A DNA stretch of 64,000 bases from Deltaproteobacteria bacterium IMCC39524. GTDB taxonomy: Bacteria > Desulfobacterota > Desulfuromonadia > Desulfuromonadales > BM103. This document shows, piece after piece, positions 24,126 to 32,043 of the stretch. Where the stretch lies: contig JARUHJ010000001.1 in NCBI GenBank assembly GCA_029667085.1, positions 124,001-188,000 of the forward strand, read 5' to 3'. A program made the position numbers and the translations under genes. The notes under the pieces are model-generated. The model was not told the DNA's origin. It worked only from the letters and a program-made list of their open reading frames with translations, and did not search any database. Positions within the stretch are counted from its first letter, which is position 1. Each line of letters opens with the position of its first letter.

Positions 24126-24860
24126 ATGCAATACGAAACAAAAAAACGTTCCATTCTCAAGGCGATCTCATGGAGAACCTGGGCGACAATCACCACGGCG
24201 ATTATCGTTTTTATCTTCACCGGTGAATTTGCCTTGGCGATTACTGTCGGCTTTCTGGAAGTCTTCGCCAAGATGGGTCTCTATTTTTTCCACGAGCGCC
24301 TCTGGCATAAGATCCGCTACGGCAAGAAGGAGATCCCTTCCTTTGTCCTCTGGTTTACCGGTTTGCCTGCTTCCGGTAAAAAAGCTGTTGCAGATAAGGT
24401 ATACCAGGAACTGCTAAAGAACGATCTTAAGGTCGAGCGACTCGATAGCCATGATGTGCGCCCTCTGTTTCCCGAGACGGGCTTTGCCCCGGCAGATGTC
24501 AATCGCCATGTCAAAAGAGCCGGTCATCTCTGTGCGATGCTCGAAAAAAATGGTGTGATCGTTGTCGCATCCTTTGTCTCTCCCTATGCAGAAAGCCGTC
24601 GATTCGCCCGCAGTGTCGCGACAAATTTCGTTGAAGTTTATATGAAGTCAACCGTTGAGGCGTGCGAGCAGCGCGATGATAAGGGCCATTACGCCAAGGC
24701 ACGTAGGGGAGAATATAAACATTTTCCTGGTGTTGATGCGGTCTATGATGCACCGGAGCTAGCTGAAATTACGGTTGAAGTTAACGAGAAGACAACCGAT
24801 GAGGCTGCCATGCAAATAGTTGAGTATTTGAAAAAGAGTTTCCTGAACACTGAACACTGA
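24126..24860 (+). CDS. DUF2061-APS kinase-like fusion protein with altered P-loop
   Basis: 244 residues. The N-terminal ~65 residues are a DUF2061-type membrane domain (KAISWRTWATITTAIIVFIF, then LEVFAKMGLYFFHERLW). From residue ~72 it is an adenylylsulfate kinase-like fold: LWFTGLPASGKKAVAD, VDRLDSHD-type region, ASFVSPYAESRR and FVEVYMKST. Two key sites depart from the family: the P-loop Ser/Thr after Lys is replaced (GKK, residues 84-86), and the usual DGD.VR is DSHDVR. It may therefore be inactive, or bind another substrate, beside the normal APS kinase in cysNC. Its last five residues and stop are encoded by CTGAACA repeats. Confidence 0.8.
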   Translation: MQYETKKRSILKAISWRTWATITTAIIVFIFTGEFALAITVGFLEVFAKMGLYFFHERLWHKIRYGKKEIPSFVLWFTGLPASGKKAVADKVYQELLKNDLKVERLDSHDVRPLFPETGFAPADVNRHVKRAGHLCAMLEKNGVIVVASFVSPYAESRRFARSVATNFVEVYMKSTVEACEQRDDKGHYAKARRGEYKHFPGVDAVYDAPELAEITVEVNEKTTDEAAMQIVEYLKKSFLNTEH

Positions 24861-24926
24861 ACACTGAACACTGAACACTGAACACTGAACACTGAACACT
24901 GAACACTGAACACTGAACACTGATAA
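24843..24926 (+). repeat. Heptamer tandem array CTGAACA, 11 units plus variants
   Basis: Eleven perfect CTGAACA units (24843-24919) are followed by CTGATAA (24920-24926) and CTAATAA. The first units encode the C-terminus and stop of the upstream gene; the array ends 28 bases before cysD. Confidence 0.97.
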
Positions 24927-24953
24927 CTAATAACTATAATCCCAAGGATTATC

Positions 24954-25859
24954 ATGAAAATCGAAATGACACACCTGCGCCAGCTCGAGGCTGAAAGTAT
25001 CCACATCATCCGCGAAGTTGCGGCCGAATTCGAGAACCCGGTCATGCTCTACTCGATCGGTAAAGATTCAGCGGTCATGCTTCATCTGGCCAAGAAAGCT
25101 TTTTACCCGTCGAAGATTCCCTTTCCATTGATGCACGTCGATACCACCTGGAAGTTTCGCGAGATGATCGAGTTTCGCGAAAAAATGCGCAAAGAGTACG
25201 ATTTCGACCTGCTGGTCTATACCAATGAAGAGGGTGCCAGCCAGGGCATCAACCCCTTCGACCACGGCAGCGCCCTTTACACCGATATCATGAAGACCGA
25301 AGGTCTCAAGCAGGGTCTCGACAAGTACAAGTTCGATGCGGCTTTCGGTGGTGCCAGACGCGACGAAGAAAAGTCCCGCGCCAAGGAGCGAATCTTTTCT
25401 TTCCGCAGCGAAAATCACCGCTGGGATCCGAAAAGCCAGCGCCCCGAGCTCTGGAACCTCTACAACGCCAAGGTCAAGCCGGGCGAAAGTATCCGTTCTT
25501 TCCCGCTCTCGAACTGGACCGAACTCGATATCTGGCAGTACATCTACCTCGAAGAAATCCCCATTGTCCCTCTCTATTACGCCAAGGTGCGTCCGGTTGT
25601 AGAGCGCGATGGCATGTTGATTCTGATGGATGATGATCGCATCAAGCTAGCCCCCGGCGAAGAGGTGCAGATGAAGTCGGTGCGTTTCCGTACCCTCGGC
25701 TGTTACCCGCTAACTGCTGCCGTTGAATCGGAGGCCGCAACGCTTCCTGAGATTATTCAGGAAATGCTTTTAACGCGGACATCGGAACGGCAGGGACGAT
25801 TGATTGATCATGACTCTGCTGGGTCGATGGAGAAGAAAAAACAAGAAGGCTATTTCTAA
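24954..25859 (+). CDS. cysD: Sulfate adenylyltransferase subunit 2
   Basis: 301 residues. It is a PP-loop ATP pyrophosphatase: [20 protein letters not shown] carries the SxGKDS loop, followed by [35 protein letters not shown] and [11 protein letters not shown], all typical of CysD. With CysN it makes adenosine 5'-phosphosulfate from sulfate and ATP. It opens the sulfate-activation set inside the EPS locus. The gap to cysNC (128 bases) holds a palindromic repeat rather than a gene. Confidence 0.96.
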   Translation: MKIEMTHLRQLEAESIHIIREVAAEFENPVMLYSIGKDSAVMLHLAKKAFYPSKIPFPLMHVDTTWKFREMIEFREKMRKEYDFDLLVYTNEEGASQGINPFDHGSALYTDIMKTEGLKQGLDKYKFDAAFGGARRDEEKSRAKERIFSFRSENHRWDPKSQRPELWNLYNAKVKPGESIRSFPLSNWTELDIWQYIYLEEIPIVPLYYAKVRPVVERDGMLILMDDDRIKLAPGEEVQMKSVRFRTLGCYPLTAAVESEAATLPEIIQEMLLTRTSERQGRLIDHDSAGSMEKKKQEGYF

Positions 25860-25870
25860 AGGACTTTTGC

Positions 25871-25956
25871 ACCACTGAGGACACAGAGAGCGCGAAGAAA
25901 ACTTTGTGTGACCAAACAATAAAAAAACCTCAGTGGCCTCTGTGTACTTTGTGGTA
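25871..25956 (+). repeat. Palindromic intergenic element
   Basis: ACCACTGAGGACACAGAG (25871-25888) is an imperfect inverted partner of CCTCAGTGGCCTCTGTGT, then ACTTTGTGGT (25928-25955). A related single arm, CACCACAGAGGGCACAGAGG, lies at 62690-62709 after manC. Confidence 0.7.
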
Positions 25957-25987
25957 AATGAGTTTTTGACGATAAAGGGAAAAAGAC

Positions 25988-27874
25988 ATGGCTCATCAGT
26001 CTGATTTGATAGCGGAAGACATCGCCGCATACCTGAAAACCCAGGAACAAAAGCAGATGCTGCGCTTCATCACCTGCGGCAGCGTTGACGATGGTAAAAG
26101 CACCCTTATCGGGCGCCTGCTGTGGGATTCCAAAATGGTGTTCGAAGATCAGCTCGCTGCTCTTGAGGTTGACAGTAAGAAGGTCGGTACTCAAGGTGAC
26201 GAGATTGACTACGCTCTGCTACTCGATGGTCTGCAGGCCGAACGCGAGCAGGGCATCACCATTGATGTTGCCTATCGCTACTTTTCTACCGACAAGCGCA
26301 AGTTCATCGTTGCCGATACCCCTGGCCATGAACAATATACCCGCAATATGGTGACTGGTGCATCCACCGCCGAGGTCGCCATTATCCTGATCGATGCGCG
26401 TAAAGGTGTGCTTACCCAGTCCCGTCGCCATAGCTACTTAACCTCTCTGGTTGGCATCCGCAAAATCGTGCTGGCGATCAACAAGATGGACCTGGTTGAT
26501 TATGCAGAGGATCGCTATCTCGAAATTATCGAAGAATACAAAGAATTCGCAGCAGAGCTCGGTTTCGAAGAGATCTGCTGTATCCCGATTTCTGCGTTGA
26601 AGGGCGACAATATCATCAAGGCCAGTGAGCACACTCCCTGGTACCAAGGACCGACCTTGATGCATCACCTGGAGCATGTCGAGATCAGCGATAACGCTTT
26701 GAACAAGGCGTTTCGCATGCGCGTGCAATGGGTTAACCGACCCAATCTTGATTTCCGGGGTTTCTCCGGTACGATTGCTTCCGGTATCGTCAAACCGGGC
26801 GATGCCGTCGTGGTCCCATCGTCCGGCCAAATCAGCAAGGTGGCCAGAATTGTTACCATGGATGGCGACCTCGAAGAAGCGGTGGCCGGCCAGGCTGTGA
26901 CCATCACCCTTGAAGACGAGATCGATATCAGTCGCGGTGATATGCTCTGCTGCCCCGAACAGCGGCCCTCGTACGCAGATCAGTTCGAGGCGCACCTGGC
27001 CTGGATGCATGAAGAGCAGTTGTTGCCAGGACGAAGTTATCTGATCAAGGCTGGCTCCGCTACGGCTCCGGCTACGGTCAGCGCCCTCAAACACAAGATC
27101 AACGTCAACACCCTGCAGCGAGAACCAGGTAAAACTCTCGAACTCAACGAAGTCGGTATCTGCAATATCAGTCTGACCAAGCCGATCTCTTTCGATCCCT
27201 ACCAGGAGAATCGCTCCACCGGCAACTTTATCCTCATCGACCGTTTTACCAACGCCACTGTCGGCGCCGGCATGATCGATTTCCCTCTGCGCCGCGCCAC
27301 AAATATTCACTGGCAGTCGATCGATATCAACAAGCAAAGTCGCGCCGAGATGAACGACCAGAAGCCGAAGGTTCTTTGGTTCACCGGACTCTCCGGCGCC
27401 GGTAAGTCGACCATTGCCAACCTGGTGGAAAAGAAGCTGCACAGCCTCGGCAAGCGCACCTATCTCCTCGATGGCGACAACGTCCGTCACGGCCTCAACC
27501 GCGACCTCGGCTTTACCGACGTCGATCGAGTCGAGAACATCCGCCGTATCGCCGAAACTGCCAGGCTGTTTGTCGATGCCGGCCTGATCGTTCTCACCTC
27601 CTTTATCTCGCCCTTCAAGAGCGAGCGCAGGTTGGCCCGTGAGCTTCTGGAAGAAGACGAATTTGTCGAAATTTTTGTCAACACCCCGCTGGAAATTTGC
27701 GAAGTCCGCGATCCTAAAGGACTTTACAAAAAAGCCCGGGCAGGGGAGTTGCCCAACTTCACCGGCATAGATTCCGATTACGAGCCGCCAGAGAACCCGG
27801 AGATTGAGGTTGAAGCCGGAACACGCTCTGCTGACGACATTGCGGAAGAAATCGTTAACGCTATTCTGAACTAA
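25988..27874 (+). CDS. cysNC: Bifunctional sulfate adenylyltransferase subunit 1/adenylylsulfate kinase
   Basis: 628 residues. The N-terminal ~440 residues are a CysN GTPase with G1 [17 protein letters not shown] and NKMDLVD, plus EF-Tu-like beta domains. From about residue 455 there is a complete CysC APS kinase: [12 protein letters not shown]-loop, [27 protein letters not shown]. The fusion makes APS and converts it to PAPS. With CysD upstream, CysQ downstream and a sulfotransferase at 36814 the likely use is sulfation of the polysaccharide, though cysteine synthesis cannot be excluded. Confidence 0.96.
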   Translation: MAHQSDLIAEDIAAYLKTQEQKQMLRFITCGSVDDGKSTLIGRLLWDSKMVFEDQLAALEVDSKKVGTQGDEIDYALLLDGLQAEREQGITIDVAYRYFSTDKRKFIVADTPGHEQYTRNMVTGASTAEVAIILIDARKGVLTQSRRHSYLTSLVGIRKIVLAINKMDLVDYAEDRYLEIIEEYKEFAAELGFEEICCIPISALKGDNIIKASEHTPWYQGPTLMHHLEHVEISDNALNKAFRMRVQWVNRPNLDFRGFSGTIASGIVKPGDAVVVPSSGQISKVARIVTMDGDLEEAVAGQAVTITLEDEIDISRGDMLCCPEQRPSYADQFEAHLAWMHEEQLLPGRSYLIKAGSATAPATVSALKHKINVNTLQREPGKTLELNEVGICNISLTKPISFDPYQENRSTGNFILIDRFTNATVGAGMIDFPLRRATNIHWQSIDINKQSRAEMNDQKPKVLWFTGLSGAGKSTIANLVEKKLHSLGKRTYLLDGDNVRHGLNRDLGFTDVDRVENIRRIAETARLFVDAGLIVLTSFISPFKSERRLARELLEEDEFVEIFVNTPLEICEVRDPKGLYKKARAGELPNFTGIDSDYEPPENPEIEVEAGTRSADDIAEEIVNAILN

Positions 27875-27928
27875 GAATAACGTTAACGATTAGCTTTAAG
27901 CTGATGGCCGCTAAATACTTTAAGGCTA

Positions 27929-28125
27929 ATTTACAGGGATGAAGGGGATTAAGGGGATGGCTAAACCTTAGAACCTGTTTGGAAGCTGATTTTCATGATG
28001 AACGCTGATCGGGCATATAACCTTAAGCCTGAAGGGTTTGTTTGAAATCATTTTTTTCAGCGTTAATCAGCGTCCAATTAGGCTTTTGACTTATCCCCTC
28101 CATCCCCTTCATCCCTGTTAAACAA
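27929..28125 (+). repeat. Long inverted-repeat intergenic element
   Basis: TTACAGGGATGAAGGGGATT, then AAGGGGATGGC (27929-27959), is inverted as CTTATCCCCTCCATCCCCTT, then CATCCCTGTTAA (28090-28121). The middle holds a weaker nested pair around GAACGCTGATC and GCGTTAATCAGCGTCC. There is no gene in this 263-base gap. Confidence 0.75.
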
Positions 28126-28137
28126 AAGGTTGTGTTT

Positions 28138-28893
28138 ATGAATATAGATATTGTTTGTGAAATCGCCAAAGCCGCCGGCCAGGCCATCCTCTCTGTCTAC
28201 GATGGCGATCACGCTGTCGAGTACAAAGACGACAAGTCGCCTCTCACTGCAGCCGATAAAGCTTCCCACGAGGTGATTATTGCCGGGTTGCAAAAACATT
28301 TCCCCGAGATCCCCATCCTCTCCGAAGAGGGTGCTGCTATCCCTTTCGAAGAACGTAAAGAGTGGACGCGCTTCTGGTGTGTTGATCCGTTGGATGGCAC
28401 CAAGGAGTTCATCAAGCGCAACGGAGAGTTTACCGTTAATATCGCTTTGATTGAAAACGGTCGTCCAGTTGCCGGGGTTGTTTATGTGCCGGTGCAGAAC
28501 AAGATGTATTATGGGGTGTCGGGGGCTGGGTGTTGGGTGTCGGTGGCTGGAGGTGAACCCGTTAAGGTCAGTGTCCGTGAGGCTGATCAAGAGGCCGGTT
28601 TGACTGTGGTTATGAGTCGTTCTCATCCTTCACCTGACCTTGAGGCCTATCTGAAAAACATCAAGGTTGTCGAGGCCATGCCGATTGGCAGCTCTTTGAA
28701 GCTGTGTGTAGTTGCCGAGGGTCTGGCTGATCTTTACCCGCGCCTGGGGCCGACCATGGAGTGGGATACTGCCGCTGGTCATGCCGTGGTGGAAGCTGCG
28801 GGGGGAACTGTTCTACAACCCAATGACGAGGCGCTGGTTTATAATAAAGATAACCTGCTTAACCCTTATTTTATCGTCAAGGGCAAAGTCTAG
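28138..28893 (+). CDS. cysQ: 3'(2'),5'-bisphosphate nucleotidase
   Basis: 251 residues from ATG 28138 with AAGG 9 bases upstream. Inositol-monophosphatase superfamily motifs are present: ILSEEGA (metal Glu), CVDPLDGTKEFIKRNGEFTV (the DPLDGT metal site specific to CysQ) and TMEWDTAAGHAVVEAAGG. CysQ hydrolyses PAP, the by-product of PAPS-dependent sulfotransferases, to AMP. That fits sulfotransferase activity at this locus. A G-rich heptamer-like stretch (about 28517-28555) encodes the loop GVSGAGCWVSVAGGE within an otherwise normal enzyme. Confidence 0.95.
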   Translation: MNIDIVCEIAKAAGQAILSVYDGDHAVEYKDDKSPLTAADKASHEVIIAGLQKHFPEIPILSEEGAAIPFEERKEWTRFWCVDPLDGTKEFIKRNGEFTVNIALIENGRPVAGVVYVPVQNKMYYGVSGAGCWVSVAGGEPVKVSVREADQEAGLTVVMSRSHPSPDLEAYLKNIKVVEAMPIGSSLKLCVVAEGLADLYPRLGPTMEWDTAAGHAVVEAAGGTVLQPNDEALVYNKDNLLNPYFIVKGKV

Positions 28894-28904
28894 GACTAAA
28901 GCAT

Positions 28905-29010
28905 AATTGGCCGCGATGAAGGTCTATCAAGGTCTATGGTTAAACCAAATCAAAAAGCTAGAAGTTCTTGCCCTTACAAATTTTCATAGATTTTAATCAA
29001 GGCTAATTAT
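28905..29010 (+). repeat. MITE-like intergenic element, copy 1
   Basis: The element starts AATTGGCCGCGATGAAGGTC and ends TTTTAATCAAGGCTAATT. The ends are imperfect inverted repeats of about 25 bases (TAATTGGCC..GATGAA..TCTAT against its complement). A similar copy at 29422 lies on the other side of the riboswitch. Confidence 0.7.
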
Positions 29011-29166
29011 TGCACTAGACTTATAACCATCAGGTGTTATCAGATCCTCTCCACGGCTAAAATTAAGAACATTGTTTTAGCTTCATTTACCATATTTCAT
29101 CGAAAAATCAGCAATATAGATTGATTAAAATCAGCGACTGTATTAAATTGCCACGCGGTTAAGTTA

Positions 29167-29251
29167 CATCTCCGATAAGGGCAACACTGGAGCGATCCGG
29201 TGGCGTAAAGTTACGGGCCCTAAAGGGCTGGTCGGGCTGCCGAAGAGATGC
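29167..29251 (+). promoter_or_regulatory. Cyclic-di-GMP-I (GEMM-I) riboswitch
   Basis: The conserved core is visible: CCGATAAGGGCAAC, stem CTGGAGCGATCCGG, GGCGTAAAGTTACGGGCCC, TAAAGG and GGTCGGGCTGCCGAAG. An outer P1 stem is formed by CATCTC and GAGATG. The order and spacing match class-I c-di-GMP aptamers common in Geobacter relatives. A terminator follows 28 bases later, so control is probably by transcription termination. The next gene is the acyltransferase at 29568. Confidence 0.85.
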
Positions 29252-29278
29252 GAGGTCAAGGTCATAAAATATGATCAC

Positions 29279-29313
29279 ACCCGCTTTCGGTATATCGGAT
29301 GCGGGTTTTTTAC
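29279..29313 (+). terminator. Terminator (riboswitch expression platform)
   Basis: ACCCGC (29279-29284) pairs with GCGGGT (29301-29306), with an inner partial stem and a TTTTTT run. It lies directly after the GEMM-I aptamer. Confidence 0.75.
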
Positions 29314-29421
29314 TGCCCGTATAAAAACAGAATAGTGAATCCGGCGGGGGGCTGGATGATTGGTTGATCTGAATGCCGCTCACGAACCTATGTCGTGATG
29401 TGGTTTTTTTGTGTTTAAGAT

Positions 29422-29517
29422 CGATTCGCCGCAATAAAGTCCTATCAAGGTCTATGGTTAAAACAAAACCCAAGATTTTGCCCTTACAGCTTTTCATAGA
29501 TTCTAATCGCGGCCAAA
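29422..29517 (+). repeat. MITE-like intergenic element, copy 2
   Basis: GATTCGCCGCAATAAAGTCC, then TATCAAGGTCTATGGTTAAA, and later TTGCCCTTACAGCTTTTCAT, then AGATTCTAATCGCGGCCAAA. It matches copy 1 in the same orientation. The two copies flank the riboswitch segment (29011-29421). The 674-base gap 28894-29567 holds only repeats, riboswitch and terminator. Confidence 0.7.
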
Positions 29518-29567
29518 TGGCTTTTTCTTGTGTTTGATCAGCGTCCAATTTGTTAAAGGTTTAGATT

Positions 29568-30713
29568 TTGTCAGCAATTTCGTTTGAAGATTTTCAAAAG
29601 ACCAAGTTCTTCCCTTGTCTGGATGGTATTCGTGCTGTCGCAGTTATGTGGGTGGTTTTTTACCATTGTCCTAAACTCGATATTCCAATTATCAAAGAAT
29701 TGCAGGGTATGGGTGATCTGGGTGTGGATCTCTTCTTTGTGTTGAGTGGTTTCCTGATTACCACCTTGATCTTGCGCGAACAGCCTGCATCCCTAGCCGA
29801 TCGACTGAAGGGTTTTTACTGGCGTCGTGCTCTGCGAATCTTTCCTGTATATTACCTGGCGATATTTGTCTATTGGCTGGCTGTGACTGTTGCATCCCCT
29901 GAGAAGGTGGATCTTTATAATCTCCATGTGCCGTCTTTGATGGCTTATTATATTGATTTCAAACTGGCTTTTACTCCTCAACCGTTTCCTCCTTTCGGGC
30001 ATGCCTGGTCGCTGTCTATAGAAGAAAAGTATTACCTGCTCTGGCCTCTCGTTGCGATGGTGTTGTCTCGTCGGAAAGGCCTTGCCGTTGCGGTTGGTTT
30101 AATCGTCGTTGCTATTGGTTGGCGATTCTATCTTGTCTCAACCTATACCGGGGATCTGACTGGTCGCCTCTATTATTCTTTTGATACCCGTTACGATGCG
30201 ATTCTCTGGGGTGCTGTTCTGGCGTACCTTTTGAAGAGCAAACCTGTTTGGGATGTTTTTGGAAAAATCTTCTCACGTGCTGCTGTCTTCTATCTTGTCG
30301 CAGTGTTATTTCTGGTCGCTGGAATTTTCTCTTTTTTGGACAATAGCCAATTACTAAGATACGTTCTGGCTCCTTTGTTTTCGTTTGTCCTTATTACATG
30401 TATCCTGCAGCGCCCACAAATTCCTGGGTGCCGTATTTTAGAGACTTTTGGCTTCAAATATGTTGGGAAAGTTTCTTACGGAATTTATATCTTTCACCCT
30501 ATTGCGATTTCGGTGGCGATTAAGTTGGGCCCGGTGGTCGGTTCTCCTTATTGGGTCTTTACTTTTGTTTGCGGCTCTATTCTCTCTGTTCTTTTAGCTG
30601 GTGCCTCATTCAGGTTTTTTGAAAGTCCATTTTTGAAGTTGAGAAATGTATTTGGTCAAAATACCGCTAAGAAGATGGTAGTAGCAGAAGTGAGTGTTTT
30701 GAATAATAAGTAG
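29568..30713 (+). CDS. Acyltransferase family 3 membrane protein
   Basis: 381 residues from TTG 29568, with AAAGGT about 9 bases upstream. Acyltransferase-3 (OafA/NodX type) with about ten membrane segments. Diagnostic N-terminal sequence: CLDGIRAVAVMWVVFYHCPK, with the conserved R and H, then GVDLFFVLSGFLITTLILRE and FYWRRALRIFPVYYLAI. These proteins transfer acetyl or other acyl groups to extracytoplasmic sugars, so it probably O-acylates the EPS. It is the first gene after the c-di-GMP riboswitch. A decayed copy of its 5' end lies at 20575. Confidence 0.93.
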   Translation: MSAISFEDFQKTKFFPCLDGIRAVAVMWVVFYHCPKLDIPIIKELQGMGDLGVDLFFVLSGFLITTLILREQPASLADRLKGFYWRRALRIFPVYYLAIFVYWLAVTVASPEKVDLYNLHVPSLMAYYIDFKLAFTPQPFPPFGHAWSLSIEEKYYLLWPLVAMVLSRRKGLAVAVGLIVVAIGWRFYLVSTYTGDLTGRLYYSFDTRYDAILWGAVLAYLLKSKPVWDVFGKIFSRAAVFYLVAVLFLVAGIFSFLDNSQLLRYVLAPLFSFVLITCILQRPQIPGCRILETFGFKYVGKVSYGIYIFHPIAISVAIKLGPVVGSPYWVFTFVCGSILSVLLAGASFRFFESPFLKLRNVFGQNTAKKMVVAEVSVLNNK

Positions 30714-30781
30714 AACTCAGACTTTTGGCTTGTTTACCCAAGAATCAATTACGCAACATTTTATGAAATGAGATCCGTGTT

Positions 30782-32041
30782 TTGAAGTATTGTTTGTTTG
30801 GATCAGCATTAGATACTGGCAACCTAGGTGTTTCAGCCTTAGGTTTTTCGATCCTATCGAATTTACATGATTCAGATCCAGAAGCAGACATAACACTTTT
30901 TGATCATGGCCGAGGTGATAGAAAGGGCAGTATTGTTACTGACGAGAAGCAGATTAAATTCAATCAACTGGGCGCTGTTAATTCAAAACGTTATTACCGG
31001 CCTGAAAATCTTTGGATGATGTGGTTGGCTGGTCGTATTGGAGGGCTTGGAAATAAAGGGGTCCATGCAATTAAAACCTCTGATGTTGTGCTGGATATTA
31101 GTGGTGGTGATAGTTTTACCGACCTCTATGGCCAGAAGCGCTTTAATGCAGTCTCTTTGTCCAAAATAATCGCTTTGCAGCAAAAGAAACCTCTGATTTT
31201 GATGCCTCAGACCTATGGCCCCTTTCGTACAGAACAGGCCCGAGAAAAAGCTTCTGAAATTGTAAAAGGTGCAACTCAAGCTTGGGCAAGAGATTTGCGT
31301 AGTTTTACTGTCTTGAAAGACCTGTTGGCAGATTCTTTCGACCCTGATCGACATCGTTGCTCAGTGGATGTTGCTTTTAGCCTTCCGGTAAGTAAACCAG
31401 AAAATTTTCCAGAAGTGATTGCTCGATGGCTTGATTCTTCCGCTACGGTTGTTGGTCTTAATATTAGCGGGTTGATGTATCACGATCCTAATAAAGCGAA
31501 AGATCATTACGGATTTCGTGCTGATTACAACCTCGCTATGAAACTACTTCTGGAGAGATTTCTTGACCAAACTGATTGTAAGGTAGTTCTCGTGCCTCAT
31601 GTGATAACACCACATGGCCATTATGAGTCCGACCTGGATGCTTGCGAACATCTCTCACAAAGTTTTGGTGATAAGGTGAAAGACCGTGTTGCTGTCTCTC
31701 CAGATTATGAAAGCCCTTGTGAAATAAAGTATCTTATCAGTCAATTTGACTGGTTCTGTGGTATGCGCATGCATTCGACAATTGCGGGTCTTTCATCAGG
31801 AGTACCAACTTCGGCAGTTTCGTATAGCCCTAAGACCTTAGGTGTTTTCGAGACTTGCGGGCTTGGTGATGCAGTCGTGGACCCATGTGTGACAGATACG
31901 AGTGCCATTGTTGAGCAACTTTGGTCTATATGGGTTGAACGCGATCATTTTAAAAATAGACTTTTAACCAATCTCCCAGAGGTGCGGCAGATGGCCGTAA
32001 AACCATTTGATCAAATAATGCAAATAAGCAGTGGGATATAG
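30782..32041 (+). CDS. Polysaccharide pyruvyl transferase family protein
   Basis: 419 residues from TTG 30782. The family signature is seen in FGSALDTGNLGVSALGFSIL at the start, DISGGDSFTDLYG, LMPQTYGPFRTEQAREKASE and the C-terminal WFCGMRMHSTIAGLSSGVP, with the conserved RMH. CsaB/WcaK-type enzymes add ketal pyruvate to sugars of exopolysaccharides, adding negative charge. The gap to the flippase gene is 2 bases, so the block from here to 40.4 kb is a continuous operon. Confidence 0.88.
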   Translation: MKYCLFGSALDTGNLGVSALGFSILSNLHDSDPEADITLFDHGRGDRKGSIVTDEKQIKFNQLGAVNSKRYYRPENLWMMWLAGRIGGLGNKGVHAIKTSDVVLDISGGDSFTDLYGQKRFNAVSLSKIIALQQKKPLILMPQTYGPFRTEQAREKASEIVKGATQAWARDLRSFTVLKDLLADSFDPDRHRCSVDVAFSLPVSKPENFPEVIARWLDSSATVVGLNISGLMYHDPNKAKDHYGFRADYNLAMKLLLERFLDQTDCKVVLVPHVITPHGHYESDLDACEHLSQSFGDKVKDRVAVSPDYESPCEIKYLISQFDWFCGMRMHSTIAGLSSGVPTSAVSYSPKTLGVFETCGLGDAVVDPCVTDTSAIVEQLWSIWVERDHFKNRLLTNLPEVRQMAVKPFDQIMQISSGI

Positions 32042-32043
32042 CG

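Noticed and set aside
23817-24271. Long minus-strand frames with SVISYQL repeats
   Set aside because: They are created by the 7-bp CTGATAA array, whose period keeps all frames open; no start signal or homology is seen.
23918-24926. CRISPR-like repeat array
   Set aside because: The units are 7 bp with no spacers and no cas genes nearby, so these are simple tandem repeats.
29159-29548. Minus-strand frame of 129 codons
   Set aside because: It lies across the GEMM-I riboswitch, terminator and repeat on the plus strand, and its residues do not resemble a protein.
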